DNA from: Pseudomonadota bacterium
GTDB lineage: Bacteria; Pseudomonadota; Gammaproteobacteria; Burkholderiales; SHXO01
Direction: 5' to 3'
NCBI GenBank assembly: GCA_023430065.1
Contig: JAEZCG010000159.1
Location: 1-36,564, forward strand
DNA length: 36,564 bases
Made by a program: the position numbers and the translations under genes. The notes beneath the pieces were generated by a model. The model did no database searches and was not told the DNA's origin. It saw nothing but the letters and a program-made list of their open reading frames with translations. Shown one piece after another: positions 9,923 to 19,559 of this stretch. How positions within the stretch are numbered: the first letter of the stretch is position 1; every line of letters starts with the position of its first letter.

Positions 9923-10845
9923 TGCATCACGAGTACGCGGTAGAGCCCCGTGTTATGGGATCAAGCTGGGAAATGTTTCGGTATTTGATCGAAAAGTTCG
10001 GATTTGACAAGGGGAGGTTGATCGCGGAGTACCCGCGAAAGGGGTGGTTTAGGGCGGTGTATGACGCCGCAGGCGCGATGCCCGCTACGCAGAAGTCGCG
10101 CTTCGAAATCTTGCTGAAGGGAGCAAAAGGTACAAAGGTGGTCCGCACCGGCCGACCGTATGATGCGGGTCTTGATTGGCTTCCGAACGCGCTGACGGAA
10201 CACAATCGCCGGCCTTTTCAAGCCATCATTGCGGCGGAGAATTCGGGGGCAAATGACTGTGTGCTCGTTGCGGCCGAGATGGATGAGAACAATCCGCGCA
10301 TGCTCGCACCGAACAGCATGTCTGTCCCCCGAGATGCGACATCCTTAGCAAAGGCAGTATCGGCGCTGCTTGTCCATGGGTCGAGCATTCTTGTCGTTGA
10401 TCCCTTTTACGACCCGTTCAACCCCCGCTATAAGGATGCCATTCGCGAGTGCTTGAGAATCGTCAAAGAGAAGAACGCTTCAGCGATTTGCGAAGTCCAC
10501 TTCCGCTACCATCCCAACGGGCTGTCACCTTCTGCAATAGAAAGAGAAGCGGGAAACATTTTTCCGGGCGTCATCCCGGACGGGATAGCCATCAGGATTT
10601 TTTGCTGGAAGGAGAGGCCGGGCGGCGCGGACTTTCACGCACGGTATGTATTGTCAAACGTGGGAGGCATTGGCGTGGATGCTGGCTTTTCTGCGGAGGG
10701 CGGTCATCAGACGACAGACATGCACCGGATGGACGGCTCTTTCTGTCAGAAACGCATGGCGATGTTCGACAAGGCCGCGACCGCTTATGAGCTCGTGGAG
10801 CCCGTGTTGCAGATAGACGCGGCAGGGCGCGTGACCTATGTCTAG
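9922..10845 (+). CDS. Unrecognised protein with PLD-like motif, candidate effector of the AAA gene
   Basis: I do not recognise this 307-residue family with confidence. Its ATG overlaps the stop of the ATPase gene (TGATG), so the two are likely made together. The N-terminal 120 residues are basic and mixed alpha/beta. From about 150 on there is a Rossmann-like pattern: SILVVDPFYDPFN near 155-167, CEVHFRYHPN near 190, then DFHARYVLSNVGGIGVDAGF near 237-256. The last block resembles the second half of single-motif phospholipase-D-like proteins, where H-x-R/K is followed by a hydrophobic strand and a glycine loop. A nuclease or binding role is therefore possible, but this is inference. There is no signal peptide or membrane segment, so it is cytoplasmic. 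Confidence 0.75.
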   Translation: MHHEYAVEPRVMGSSWEMFRYLIEKFGFDKGRLIAEYPRKGWFRAVYDAAGAMPATQKSRFEILLKGAKGTKVVRTGRPYDAGLDWLPNALTEHNRRPFQAIIAAENSGANDCVLVAAEMDENNPRMLAPNSMSVPRDATSLAKAVSALLVHGSSILVVDPFYDPFNPRYKDAIRECLRIVKEKNASAICEVHFRYHPNGLSPSAIEREAGNIFPGVIPDGIAIRIFCWKERPGGADFHARYVLSNVGGIGVDAGFSAEGGHQTTDMHRMDGSFCQKRMAMFDKAATAYELVEPVLQIDAAGRVTYV

Positions 10846-10867
10846 AGGTTAGCTCAAAGTCCCGATA

Positions 10868-10886
10868 AGACGAATCCTATTCGTTT
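10868..10886 (+). terminator. Possible terminator after the defence operon
   Basis: ACGAAT (10870-10875) and ATTCGT (10879-10884) form a perfect hairpin with a 3-base loop, extended by a G-T and an A-T pair. It lies 23 bases after the last stop of the operon and is followed by only a short T stretch. A second stem, TGCGCGC (10906-10912) with GCGCGCA (10926-10932), follows. Together they may end the transcript. The rest of the 10846-11131 gap shows no strong gene. Confidence 0.35.
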
Positions 10887-11055
10887 GCCTACGTCTCAAC
10901 TTGGCTGCGCGCTTACCTGTAACGTGCGCGCAAGAACCTTCGGTGGGTGGGCTTGATCGAAGCATATGGTGTCCGGCATTCGAAAGCTCGTCCATTAATG
11001 GCACCCAGCAGCGGCCGGCCAGGTTGCCGAGGATTCCGATTGACCACAGAGGTGC

Positions 11056-11175
11056 ATGGTCGACCCGACGCTAGAGTTGCTTTACAAGTTGAGAGAACCA
11101 GGGGAGACCGGTCCTCACAATCCCAGCTACCCTACCGGGGGAGGAAGACCGTTTTCCCACATCGTTGGCAGCTGA
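11056..11175 (+). CDS. Doubtful 39-residue ORF
   Basis: An ATG preceded by AGAGG opens a frame of 39 residues that starts MVDPTLELLYKLREPGETG and ends in IVGS. It overlaps the 3' end of the minus-strand GIY-YIG gene. It has no recognised motif. It is listed only because it has a plausible ribosome site in an otherwise empty stretch. Confidence 0.15.
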   Translation: MVDPTLELLYKLREPGETGPHNPSYPTGGGRPFSHIVGS

Positions 11176-11569
11176 AGAGATGAAAATCTGGAAGATGGGA
11201 TACGTGCGAGCAGTAAGGGCACCGGGCACCTCCTGCAGTGATTTCTGCAAGATCCCGCAAACCCGTCGCTACCTGCTTCTTATCCGACCTATCGGAGAGT
11301 TGTCCCACTTTCAAGGATTCTAGGAGTCTGATTGATTCGGTGACCTTCCTGGCTACATCTACCGCAACCTCCGGCCGACATCGGAACCACTCTTTACCTT
11401 CGTGATACTCGGCAAGCTCCCGGTGAAGTTCGCGCTCCATATCACGGGGATTATTGACTAGCACCTCGTAGATGACGAAAAAGGGCCGCGGTGTTGCGGT
11501 GGAGTTGAGTTCCGATGCCCGCAGGCTTGGGTCCTTCAAGGAATACCCGACCTTTATCAAACCGGGCAT
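11132..11569 (-). CDS. T5orf172/MUG113-type GIY-YIG protein with zinc ribbon, N terminus interrupted
   Basis: The protein is a GIY-YIG superfamily member of the T5orf172 (MUG113) type. MPGLIKVGYS, then SELNSTATPRPF, ERELHRELAEYH and EWFRC follow the family order. The C terminus has two CxxC pairs (CPYC and CQRC), a zinc ribbon that probably binds nucleic acid. From the ATG at 11569 it has 145 residues. The codons just upstream still read VYIIGNDA, the first strand of the fold with the tyrosine and second motif, but a TAG at 11594-11596 precedes them. No start codon exists between that stop and the ATG. The N terminus is therefore lost or reached by readthrough, and the enzyme may be inactive. 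Its divergent neighbour is the SIR2 gene, 147 bases away. Confidence 0.7.
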   Translation of the reverse strand: MPGLIKVGYSLKDPSLRASELNSTATPRPFFVIYEVLVNNPRDMERELHRELAEYHEGKEWFRCRPEVAVDVARKVTESIRLLESLKVGQLSDRSDKKQVATGLRDLAEITAGGARCPYCSHVSHLPDFHLFSCQRCGKTVFLPR

Positions 11570-11716
11570 AGCGTCATTCCCGATGATGTAGACCTAGCCT
11601 TTCACCTAAGTTCTTCTCAAGAGGGAAAATCTAAGCATTCTTCGCAGGATTACACGCCTGAGCAGTTGGCCTTAGCTGAACAGCGCGATCAGTTTCAGTA
11701 CACGGGGATTATCTGT

Positions 11717-12694
11717 ATGCCCGATCTAAGCGACCAAAAGCATATCCTACTGACCGGCGCAGGTTTCAGCCACAACTGGGGCGGCTGGTTATCTAGCGAG
11801 GCCTTTGAATTTCTCCTAGCCGATCCAGGAATACGGATGCGGCGAGAACTCCTAAGGACACTGTGGAACCATAGCGCGAATGGTTACGAGGATGCGATCT
11901 TCGCCCTACAAACCGCTTATCTTCAGCGGCCCAATGATGAGCAAGCGAGGATCGACCTCAAAGTCTTCCTTGACGCAGTGCGGCGAATGTTTACCGAAAT
12001 GGACCGACCGGTCGGCTCGTCCCTAGAGTTCGCTCATGAACCAAGGAACAGCGTCGTGCAGTTCCTCGAGCGTTTCGACTCCATATTCACCTTAAACCAA
12101 GATTTGCTACTTGAAGGAAGTTATCTGCCCGTCAGTAGACACAATGTTGTCATTCCTGGTATCACCCAGGACAAGAACGCGCAGAAGATTCGTCACTGGC
12201 TAACTGGACCCTGTGCATACTATCCGGATACACCACTGCGCGTCCCGCCTTCCACACAGCTGTACATCAAGCTTCACGGGTCACATAACTGGAATGACCC
12301 ACGAGTTGGTGGAATGATGATCACTGGTGCGGCAAAGAGCAAAGCAATTGACCGGTTCCCGTTACTTAGCTGGTACCGGGAGTTGTTCCGAAAGCAACTT
12401 GCTCACACGAACTGCCGCCTAATGATCATCGGCTACAGCTTTCGAGATGAACACATAAACGCAGTGGTGACGGAAGCAGTGTTAGCAGGAGGCCTCGAGG
12501 TTTTCGTGGTAGATCCGAGAGGGCATGAGGTCATTAAGGGAGTCTCCGAGCAGGATAAGCTACGAACTGCGTTCGAGAGGGGACTGCTGGGCGCATCTCG
12601 GAGAAGTATGCGGGACATTTTTTTGTCCGATTCCACCGAGTTCAAGAAGCTGGACTACTTCGCGTGGAACAAGAGGCCTCGATTTTGGAGCTGA
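11717..12694 (+). CDS. Stand-alone SIR2-domain protein, probable NAD-degrading defence gene
   Basis: This 325-residue protein is a SIR2-like enzyme of the kind used in anti-phage defence (as in ThsA or the DSR proteins), where it hydrolyses NAD+ to starve an infected cell. The motifs are in order: LLTGAGFSHNWGG near residue 12 (NAD-binding glycine loop), TLNQDLLLE near 123 with the catalytic-type asparagine, KLHGSHNW near 186 with the catalytic histidine, and IIGYSFRDEHIN near 236. No second domain or membrane segment is visible, so its trigger or partner is not obvious. The ATG at 11717 is chosen because SIR2 homology begins a few residues later. A TTG at 11666 would add 17 residues. It is the last gene before the tRNA that bounds the island. 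Confidence 0.85.
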   Translation: MPDLSDQKHILLTGAGFSHNWGGWLSSEAFEFLLADPGIRMRRELLRTLWNHSANGYEDAIFALQTAYLQRPNDEQARIDLKVFLDAVRRMFTEMDRPVGSSLEFAHEPRNSVVQFLERFDSIFTLNQDLLLEGSYLPVSRHNVVIPGITQDKNAQKIRHWLTGPCAYYPDTPLRVPPSTQLYIKLHGSHNWNDPRVGGMMITGAAKSKAIDRFPLLSWYRELFRKQLAHTNCRLMIIGYSFRDEHINAVVTEAVLAGGLEVFVVDPRGHEVIKGVSEQDKLRTAFERGLLGASRRSMRDIFLSDSTEFKKLDYFAWNKRPRFWS

Positions 12695-12851
12695 GTCCTC
12701 TACATCGTACTGTTTGAGCTCGACCAGCGACTCTGTCGCAAGCGGAGCACTAACGTCTACTGGCGTTGAGCGCCCACAATTTGGTCCCGTAGAGCTCAAT
12801 ACGGCAACAACTCGCCGCCTCAAAACACCCCAATAGGTGAAGGCTAAGCAC

Positions 12852-12904
12852 AAGTGTCACCTGAAGTGTCACCCAGAATTTCTGAGACGACAATCAGTGT
12901 CGCC
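12852..12904. repeat. Short direct repeats next to the tRNA, possible integrase arm sites
   Basis: AAGTGTCACC occurs at 12852-12861 and again at 12864-12873, a 12-base period. A diverged copy, CAGTGTCGCC, lies at 12895-12904. They sit 35-90 bases from the tRNA 3' end, where tyrosine integrases often bind arm-type repeats. No integrase gene is visible in the window. The surrounding 12695-12938 stretch has no convincing gene. Confidence 0.3.
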
Positions 12905-12938
12905 GCTAATACACTTTAACGCTATGATTTAAAGGGAG

Positions 12939-13010
12939 TCCCCCCGCCCGGAATCGAACCGGGATCTAGCGCTTAGGAGGCGCTCGTTCTATCCATTGAA
13001 CTACGGGGAG
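12939..13010 (-). tRNA. tRNA-Arg, anticodon CCT
   Basis: The minus strand folds into a complete cloverleaf of 72 bases. The acceptor stem CTCCCCG pairs with CGGGGGG with one T-G wobble. The D stem is GTTC/GAAC, the anticodon stem AGCGC/GCGCT around the loop CTCCTAA, and the T arm CCCGG-TTCGATT-CCGGG. The discriminator is A and no CCA is encoded. It reads AGG codons. Its 3' end points at the defence island, and the backbone starts on its other side, so it probably served as the attachment site. Confidence 0.97.
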
Positions 13011-13112
13011 AGGGCAAGCATTCTACCTGCTCGACACCACTGCGGTCCGGGCGGGGCGCAGGCTTGAGTAGAATGCGGGGTCGCTTCGCGCCTCCTTCCC
13101 TTCGTTTTCTCG

Positions 13113-15017
<1,905 letters not shown>

Positions 15018-15057
15018 CCGCCGGCGGGGATCCTCAGCGGTGTCGCTGCAAGCACCC

Positions 15058-15387
15058 GGTGTCATTCCGAGGCGAAACCGAGCCACCCTTCCTCTGGTGT
15101 CATTCCGAGGTGCAGCCGAGAGATCCGCGGTGTGCTGCGTCTACGGCGAGGATTCCTCACTGCGTTCGGAATGACACCGCCGGTATGCATCGGAATGCCA
15201 CCGCCGGTATGCATCGGCATGACACCGCGGGTTTGCATCAGAATGACACCGCTGGTATGCATCGGAATGACACCGTTGAGAGGTCGCCCGCGTCCTCTTC
15301 CCACGGTGTCATTCCGAGGCGCAGCCGAGGAATCCTCGGTGTGCTGCGTCAACGGGGCGAATTCTGCACTGCGTTCGAAATGACACC
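15058..15387. repeat. Cluster of dispersed palindromic repeats
   Basis: The 460-base gap between uup and the DUF2189 gene is filled by repeats rather than genes. GGTGTCATTCCGA occurs at 15058-15070, 15096-15108 and 15305-15317. Its reverse complement TCGGAATGACACC lies at 15166-15178 and a one-mismatch copy near 15374-15387. The flanks carry the GAGGAATCC core in both orientations. These can form long hairpins and resemble the GTCATTCCGAG...GAGGAATC repeats scattered in many proteobacterial genomes. A related copy lies between gabD and fumC. Confidence 0.85.
15167..15278. repeat. 24-bp tandem repeat, about 4.7 copies
   Basis: Units start at 15167, 15191, 15215 and 15239, with a partial fifth at 15263. 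Each holds GGAATGACACCG followed by a variable CGGTATGCAT-type half. The unit begins with the right arm of the surrounding palindrome, so it looks like local expansion of one arm. The length is a multiple of three, but the repeated frame is not a believable protein. Confidence 0.9.
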
Positions 15388-15484
15388 GTCGACAGACCAG
15401 ACTCGTCTCACTCCTCGAGTGTCGGCGACGTAGAATCCGCGAAGCGATCTGCGGACATGACAAGAACGTACAGGGAGGATGCCG

Positions 15485-16261
15485 ATGGAACGCCCGGTGG
15501 AGGAGATCCAGGAATACCGATGGCCGCGGGTGCGGCAGGTGTCGATGGACGCGCCGTGGCGTTGGATGCGCAAGGGAGTGGCGGATCTGCGAGCCGCGCC
15601 GGGAACAAGCCTGTTCTACGGTGGCGTGCTGGCGGCGATGGGGTTCATCCTGGGACGTTTCGTCGGCCAGGCCGCCTATGAACTCGCCTTCGTCACCGGC
15701 TTTCTTCTGGTCGGGCCCTACCTGGCCATGGGACTGTACGACGTCAGCCGGCGCCTGGAGCATGGCGAGCGGGTGGCGCTGCGCTCGACGCTCCTGGCCG
15801 GGCGCAGCAACGCGCCGGCAATCGGGTTCTACGCGCTCATCCTGGCGCTGCTGATGGCGGTGTGGATCCGTGTCTCGGTGGTGGTCGTGGCGCTGTTCTT
15901 CGAGGGCGGGATGCCGACGATCGAGACGCTGGCTCGCGACATTGCGGCATCGGAGAGCGGGATCGTCTTCCTGCTGGTCTACCTCGCGGCGGGGTCGGGC
16001 TTCGCGCTGCTGGTGTTCTCCACGAGTGCAATGTCCCTGCCCATGTTGCTGGATCGCTCCCGCATGGACACCCTCACCGCCATGATCTCCAGCTTCAACG
16101 CCCTGCGCCTGAACTTCGTGCCCATGCTGCTGTGGGCGGTCATCATCGTCGTCCTGGTCGGGCTCGGCTTCGCTACGTTCTACCTGGGGCTGATCGTGGT
16201 GTTGCCGGTGATCGGCCATGCCACGTGGCATGCCTATCGGGAAACGATCGAGCCGGACTGA
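15485..16261 (+). CDS. DUF2189 family integral membrane protein
   Basis: The 258-residue protein has a short polar N terminus and then about six hydrophobic segments, beginning with [18 protein letters not shown] near residue 40 and ending with [20 protein letters not shown]. The middle motif [19 protein letters not shown] is the family hallmark. It probably sits in the inner membrane. Function is unknown. The ATG at 15485 is chosen because AGGGAGG at 15472-15478 is six bases upstream. The ATG at 15479 lies too close to it. It is not closely linked to its neighbours. Confidence 0.85.
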   Translation: MERPVEEIQEYRWPRVRQVSMDAPWRWMRKGVADLRAAPGTSLFYGGVLAAMGFILGRFVGQAAYELAFVTGFLLVGPYLAMGLYDVSRRLEHGERVALRSTLLAGRSNAPAIGFYALILALLMAVWIRVSVVVVALFFEGGMPTIETLARDIAASESGIVFLLVYLAAGSGFALLVFSTSAMSLPMLLDRSRMDTLTAMISSFNALRLNFVPMLLWAVIIVVLVGLGFATFYLGLIVVLPVIGHATWHAYRETIEPD

Positions 16262-16418
16262 GGCGACGAACGGAAGCCCTTGTCGCGCAAGGCCTAAAAC
16301 GGTACCTCCCGGACCGGAAAGGAGTATCATCCCGGCCACGGATGCGAGGCCGCTTGGCCGATCGGGCGTGGATGCCCGTCCAGGCAGGATCCGCATCGCA
16401 CAGGAGTTCGAAATACGC

Positions 16419-17753
16419 ATGCAGTTCAGTGATCTCGGCCTGGCGGCCGAGTTGCTCCGCGCAGTCGAGGAGCAGGGCTATACCCAGCCCACCCCCATTC
16501 AGGAACAGGCGATTCCTCCGATCCTGCTCGGGCAGGACGTGATGGCCGGTGCCCAGACCGGCACGGGAAAGACGGCAGCCTTCACGCTGCCGCTCCTGCA
16601 GCGCCTGCTGCCTCAGGCAAACAACAGCGTATCGCCCGCCCGGCACCCGGTGCGTGCGTTGGTCCTTGCGCCCACGCGCGAGCTCGCCGCGCAAGTATGG
16701 GAGAGCGTGCGCACCTATGGTCAGCACACCATGCTGCGATCGACCTGCGTCTATGGCGGCGTGTCGATCGACCCGCAGATGAAGGAGCTCCGCGCCGGGG
16801 TAGAGGTGCTGGTGGCGACGCCGGGACGCCTTCTCGACCTGGTGCAGCAGCGCAGCGCCAACTTGTCTCAGGTGCAGATCCTGGTGCTCGACGAGGCCGA
16901 TCGCATGCTCGACATGGGCTTCATGCCCGATCTGCGCCGCATCATCGGCCTGCTGCCCGCCCAGCGCCAGAACCTGATGTTCTCGGCCACCTTCCCCGAC
17001 GACATCAAGAAGTTTGCCGATCAGGTGCTGCAGTCGCCGGTGCGCATCCAGGTGGCTGCACGCAACACGGTCGCCGAATTGATCACGCATTCGGCGTTCA
17101 AGGTCGATCCGCTGCGCAAGCGTGAGCTGCTCGCCAACCTGATCCGGTCGCGCGACATGCGCCAGGTACTGGTGTTTACCAGCACCAAGTTGTCGGCCAA
17201 CCGGCTCAGCCGGCAGCTGGAACGCGATGGGTTCAACTGTGCGGCCTTGCACAGCGACAAGACGCAGGGCGAGCGCATGCAGGCACTCGCCGACTTCAAG
17301 GATGGCAAGGTCACGGTGCTGGTGGCAACCGACATCGCTGCGCGCGGACTGGACATCGAGCAGCTGCCGCACGTCATCAATTACGAGCTGCCGCCCAACC
17401 CCGAGGACTACATCCACCGCATCGGACGCACCGGGCGCGCGGGTACGACGGGGGAGGCGATCTCGTTGGTGGCGCCCGACGAGCAGGACCTGCTTCAAGG
17501 CATCGAGAAGATGCTCAAGATGAAGATCCCGATGCAACCGCTGCCCAACGATGTGGTGGCCGCGCCGCCTACTCGCCACGTCGGCCATGCAGCGTCGCGA
17601 CGCCCGGCCAGCCCGCCGCGCGATGAGGCTGCGGTGCCGGCTCAGCCAGCACTTCTGCGATCGGGCGGTCAGGGCACTCCGGCGCCGGTCACGCGCCGTC
17701 CGCAGCAGATCGCCGCGCTGTTCCTGCCCCCGGTCGTCGCCAAGCAAGACTGA
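16419..17753 (+). CDS. rhlE: DEAD-box RNA helicase RhlE
   Basis: RhlE is an ATP-dependent RNA helicase acting in ribosome assembly and RNA decay. The 444-residue protein opens with the Q-motif region [20 protein letters not shown], followed by Walker A AQTGTGKT (about 48), [19 protein letters not shown] ([14 protein letters not shown], about 158), SAT, and in the second domain [20 protein letters not shown] and [10 protein letters not shown]. The last 80 residues are a proline/alanine/arginine-rich tail typical of RhlE. The start ATG has CAGGAG upstream with a somewhat long spacing. Its stop overlaps the next start by one base (TGATG). Confidence 0.93.
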   Translation: MQFSDLGLAAELLRAVEEQGYTQPTPIQEQAIPPILLGQDVMAGAQTGTGKTAAFTLPLLQRLLPQANNSVSPARHPVRALVLAPTRELAAQVWESVRTYGQHTMLRSTCVYGGVSIDPQMKELRAGVEVLVATPGRLLDLVQQRSANLSQVQILVLDEADRMLDMGFMPDLRRIIGLLPAQRQNLMFSATFPDDIKKFADQVLQSPVRIQVAARNTVAELITHSAFKVDPLRKRELLANLIRSRDMRQVLVFTSTKLSANRLSRQLERDGFNCAALHSDKTQGERMQALADFKDGKVTVLVATDIAARGLDIEQLPHVINYELPPNPEDYIHRIGRTGRAGTTGEAISLVAPDEQDLLQGIEKMLKMKIPMQPLPNDVVAAPPTRHVGHAASRRPASPPRDEAAVPAQPALLRSGGQGTPAPVTRRPQQIAALFLPPVVAKQD

Positions 17754-18619
17754 TGGGCTCTGCGCAGCCGGACACGACTCGTATGCTGAGCGTGGACGAG
17801 CGCTTCCAACGTCTGGCCTCCCTTCCCGACGACGCGATCGATCTGGTCGAGGGTGCCCTGCTCATTGCCAAGAGTGCCAGTGCCGACCTCGACATCGAGC
17901 ACTACCGCGCACGCATCGATTCGCTCGCCCGCCAGTTGCGCAGCCGCATTGCCGAGGGCGAATCGACTGCCGTGCGCATCGGTTTGCTCAACGAGTTTCT
18001 GTTCGAGGAACTGGGCTTCGGGCCCAACGCCGAGGACTACTACGATCCGCGCAACAGCTATCTGAACGAGGTGCTCGACCGGCGTACCGGCATACCCATC
18101 ACGCTTTCGATCGTCTACATCGAGATCGGGCGCCGCATCGGATTGCCGCTGCAGGGCGTGCCGTTTCCCGGACATTTCCTGGTGAAGTGCCCGCTCGACG
18201 AGGGTCTGGTGGTGCTCGATCCCTATTGCCGCGGCGCATCGCTGACGGTCAAGGATCTGCAGGATCGCCTGCGCGAGGTGCGGGGCGGGGAGGTGTCGCG
18301 CGCCATCGTCGTCGGCATGCTGGGCTCGGCCACCTCCCGCCAGATCCTCGCGCGCATGCTGCGCAACCTCAAATCCATCCACCTGGAGAAGCAGGATCAC
18401 CTGCGCGCGCTGCCGTTGATGCATTGGCTGCTCTTGCTCACCCCGGACGACCCCGGCGAGGTGCGCGACCGGGGGATGGCGTACGTGAAGCTCGAGTGCT
18501 TCCGCGCAGCGGTGACCGATCTGGAGAAATACCTGGCACTCTCACCCGAGGCCGATGACCTGGACGAGGTGCGCGGGCGCCTGATCGAACTGCGGCGCAG
18601 CGCCGCGCGCCTGAATTGA
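17753..18619 (+). CDS. SirB1 family protein (transglutaminase-like plus TPR)
   Basis: The 288-residue protein belongs to the SirB1 family: a transglutaminase-like core (LNEFLFEELGFGPNAEDYY, RTGIPITLSIVYIEIGRR, PFPGHFLVK) and a C-terminal pair of TPR-like helices (RDRGMAYVKLECFRAAVTDL). These are cytoplasmic proteins of unclear biochemical role, although the name comes from invasion-gene regulation in Salmonella. The family core usually lacks the transglutaminase cysteine. Overlap with rhlE suggests co-translation. Confidence 0.85.
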   Translation: MGSAQPDTTRMLSVDERFQRLASLPDDAIDLVEGALLIAKSASADLDIEHYRARIDSLARQLRSRIAEGESTAVRIGLLNEFLFEELGFGPNAEDYYDPRNSYLNEVLDRRTGIPITLSIVYIEIGRRIGLPLQGVPFPGHFLVKCPLDEGLVVLDPYCRGASLTVKDLQDRLREVRGGEVSRAIVVGMLGSATSRQILARMLRNLKSIHLEKQDHLRALPLMHWLLLLTPDDPGEVRDRGMAYVKLECFRAAVTDLEKYLALSPEADDLDEVRGRLIELRRSAARLN

Positions 18620-18667
18620 GTGCAGGCAGTGCGGCCTGCCTGCCCGCGGCGTCGCGCCGCGTAACAC

Positions 18668-19552
18668 GTGCGATCCTCCCCCTATCTTCTGCTCAGCCTC
18701 GCTCCGCTGTTCTGGGCGCTCAACATGGTGATCGGCCGAGCGATGCGTTTCGATATCCCCCCAGTGGCGATGAGCTTCTGGCGCTGGGCACTTGCCGGCG
18801 CCATTCTGCTGCCCTTCGTGGCACGTGATCTGCGGGTCCACTGGCCGGCGATCCGGGCGTCGTGGCGGATTCTCGCGGTACTCGGCGTGCTCAGCGTGTC
18901 CCTGTTCAACACGCTGTGCTACATCGGCCTGCAGTGGACGACCGCCACCAATGGGACGCTGCTCAACTCGGTCATTCCCGTTCTGATCATTCCCATCGCC
19001 TGGATCCTGCTGCGGGAAAAGTCGAGACCGCGCCAGAGCCTGGGCGTGGCAGTGTCGCTGGTCGGCGTGCTGGTCATCGTCTCGCAGGGCCGCCTCGAGG
19101 TGTTGCTGCGGCTGCAGCTGAACCAGGGGGATGTGTGGCTGTTCGTCGCCATGGTGCTGTGGGCCTTCTACACGGTGCTGCTTCGCTGGCGTCCCAAGGA
19201 ACTGAGCGGACTGCCGTTCCTGGCCTGCATCGTGTACTTCGGGCTGCCGCTCCTGGGCCTGGCCTATCTGCTGGAACTGGCGTCCGGCCGAACCTTCACG
19301 TTCACGCCCGCCGTGGCGATGAGCTTCGCGTACTTCGGCATCTTTCCTTCCATACTGTCCAATCTCTGCTTCAACAAGGGCGTCGCCATCGTGGGGCCCA
19401 ATCGAGCCGGCGTGTTCGTCCATCTCATGCCGGTATTCGGGATTCTGCTCTCCGCACTGCTGCTGGGCGAGCGGCCGCAGTGGCACCATCTGCTCGGCAT
19501 GGCGCTGGTGTTCGCGGGCATCGCGCTGTCCAGCAGCGGGCGTCGCCTCTGA
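18668..19552 (+). CDS. DMT-family EamA transporter
   Basis: This is an inner-membrane exporter-like protein of 294 residues with about ten hydrophobic helices arranged as two EamA repeats. The first repeat begins LLSLAPLFWALNMVIGRAMR, the second near residue 155 with VWLFVAMVLWAFYTVLLRW. The closing LLGERPQWHHLLGMALVFAG is typical. The substrate cannot be predicted. The start is a GTG at 18668, 48 bases after the previous gene. It is followed closely by rlmK, with which it may be cotranscribed. Confidence 0.87.
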   Translation: MRSSPYLLLSLAPLFWALNMVIGRAMRFDIPPVAMSFWRWALAGAILLPFVARDLRVHWPAIRASWRILAVLGVLSVSLFNTLCYIGLQWTTATNGTLLNSVIPVLIIPIAWILLREKSRPRQSLGVAVSLVGVLVIVSQGRLEVLLRLQLNQGDVWLFVAMVLWAFYTVLLRWRPKELSGLPFLACIVYFGLPLLGLAYLLELASGRTFTFTPAVAMSFAYFGIFPSILSNLCFNKGVAIVGPNRAGVFVHLMPVFGILLSALLLGERPQWHHLLGMALVFAGIALSSSGRRL

Positions 19553-19559
19553 CGCCGCG

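Noticed and set aside
10947..11183. Open frame of 78 codons after the defence operon
   Set aside because: It has no ribosome site, an odd amino acid composition and no recognisable motif. It overlaps the end of the minus-strand GIY-YIG gene.
12560..12853. Minus-strand open frame over the end of the SIR2 gene, considered as an integrase remnant
   Set aside because: No tyrosine-recombinase motif (R..H-x-x-R..Y) is present, and most of it lies antisense to the SIR2 gene.
15167..15278. Tandem repeats considered as a CRISPR array
   Set aside because: The units are directly adjacent with no variable spacers, and no cas genes are near.
15132..15383. Plus-strand frame with repeated MTPxVCIG units
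   Set aside because: It is the translation of the 24-bp tandem repeat and has no ribosome site or sensible flanks.
15062..16420. Long minus-strand frame opposite the DUF2189 gene
   Set aside because: Its composition is rich in His, Arg and Gln, as expected for a shadow in G+C-rich DNA, and the plus strand holds a real gene.
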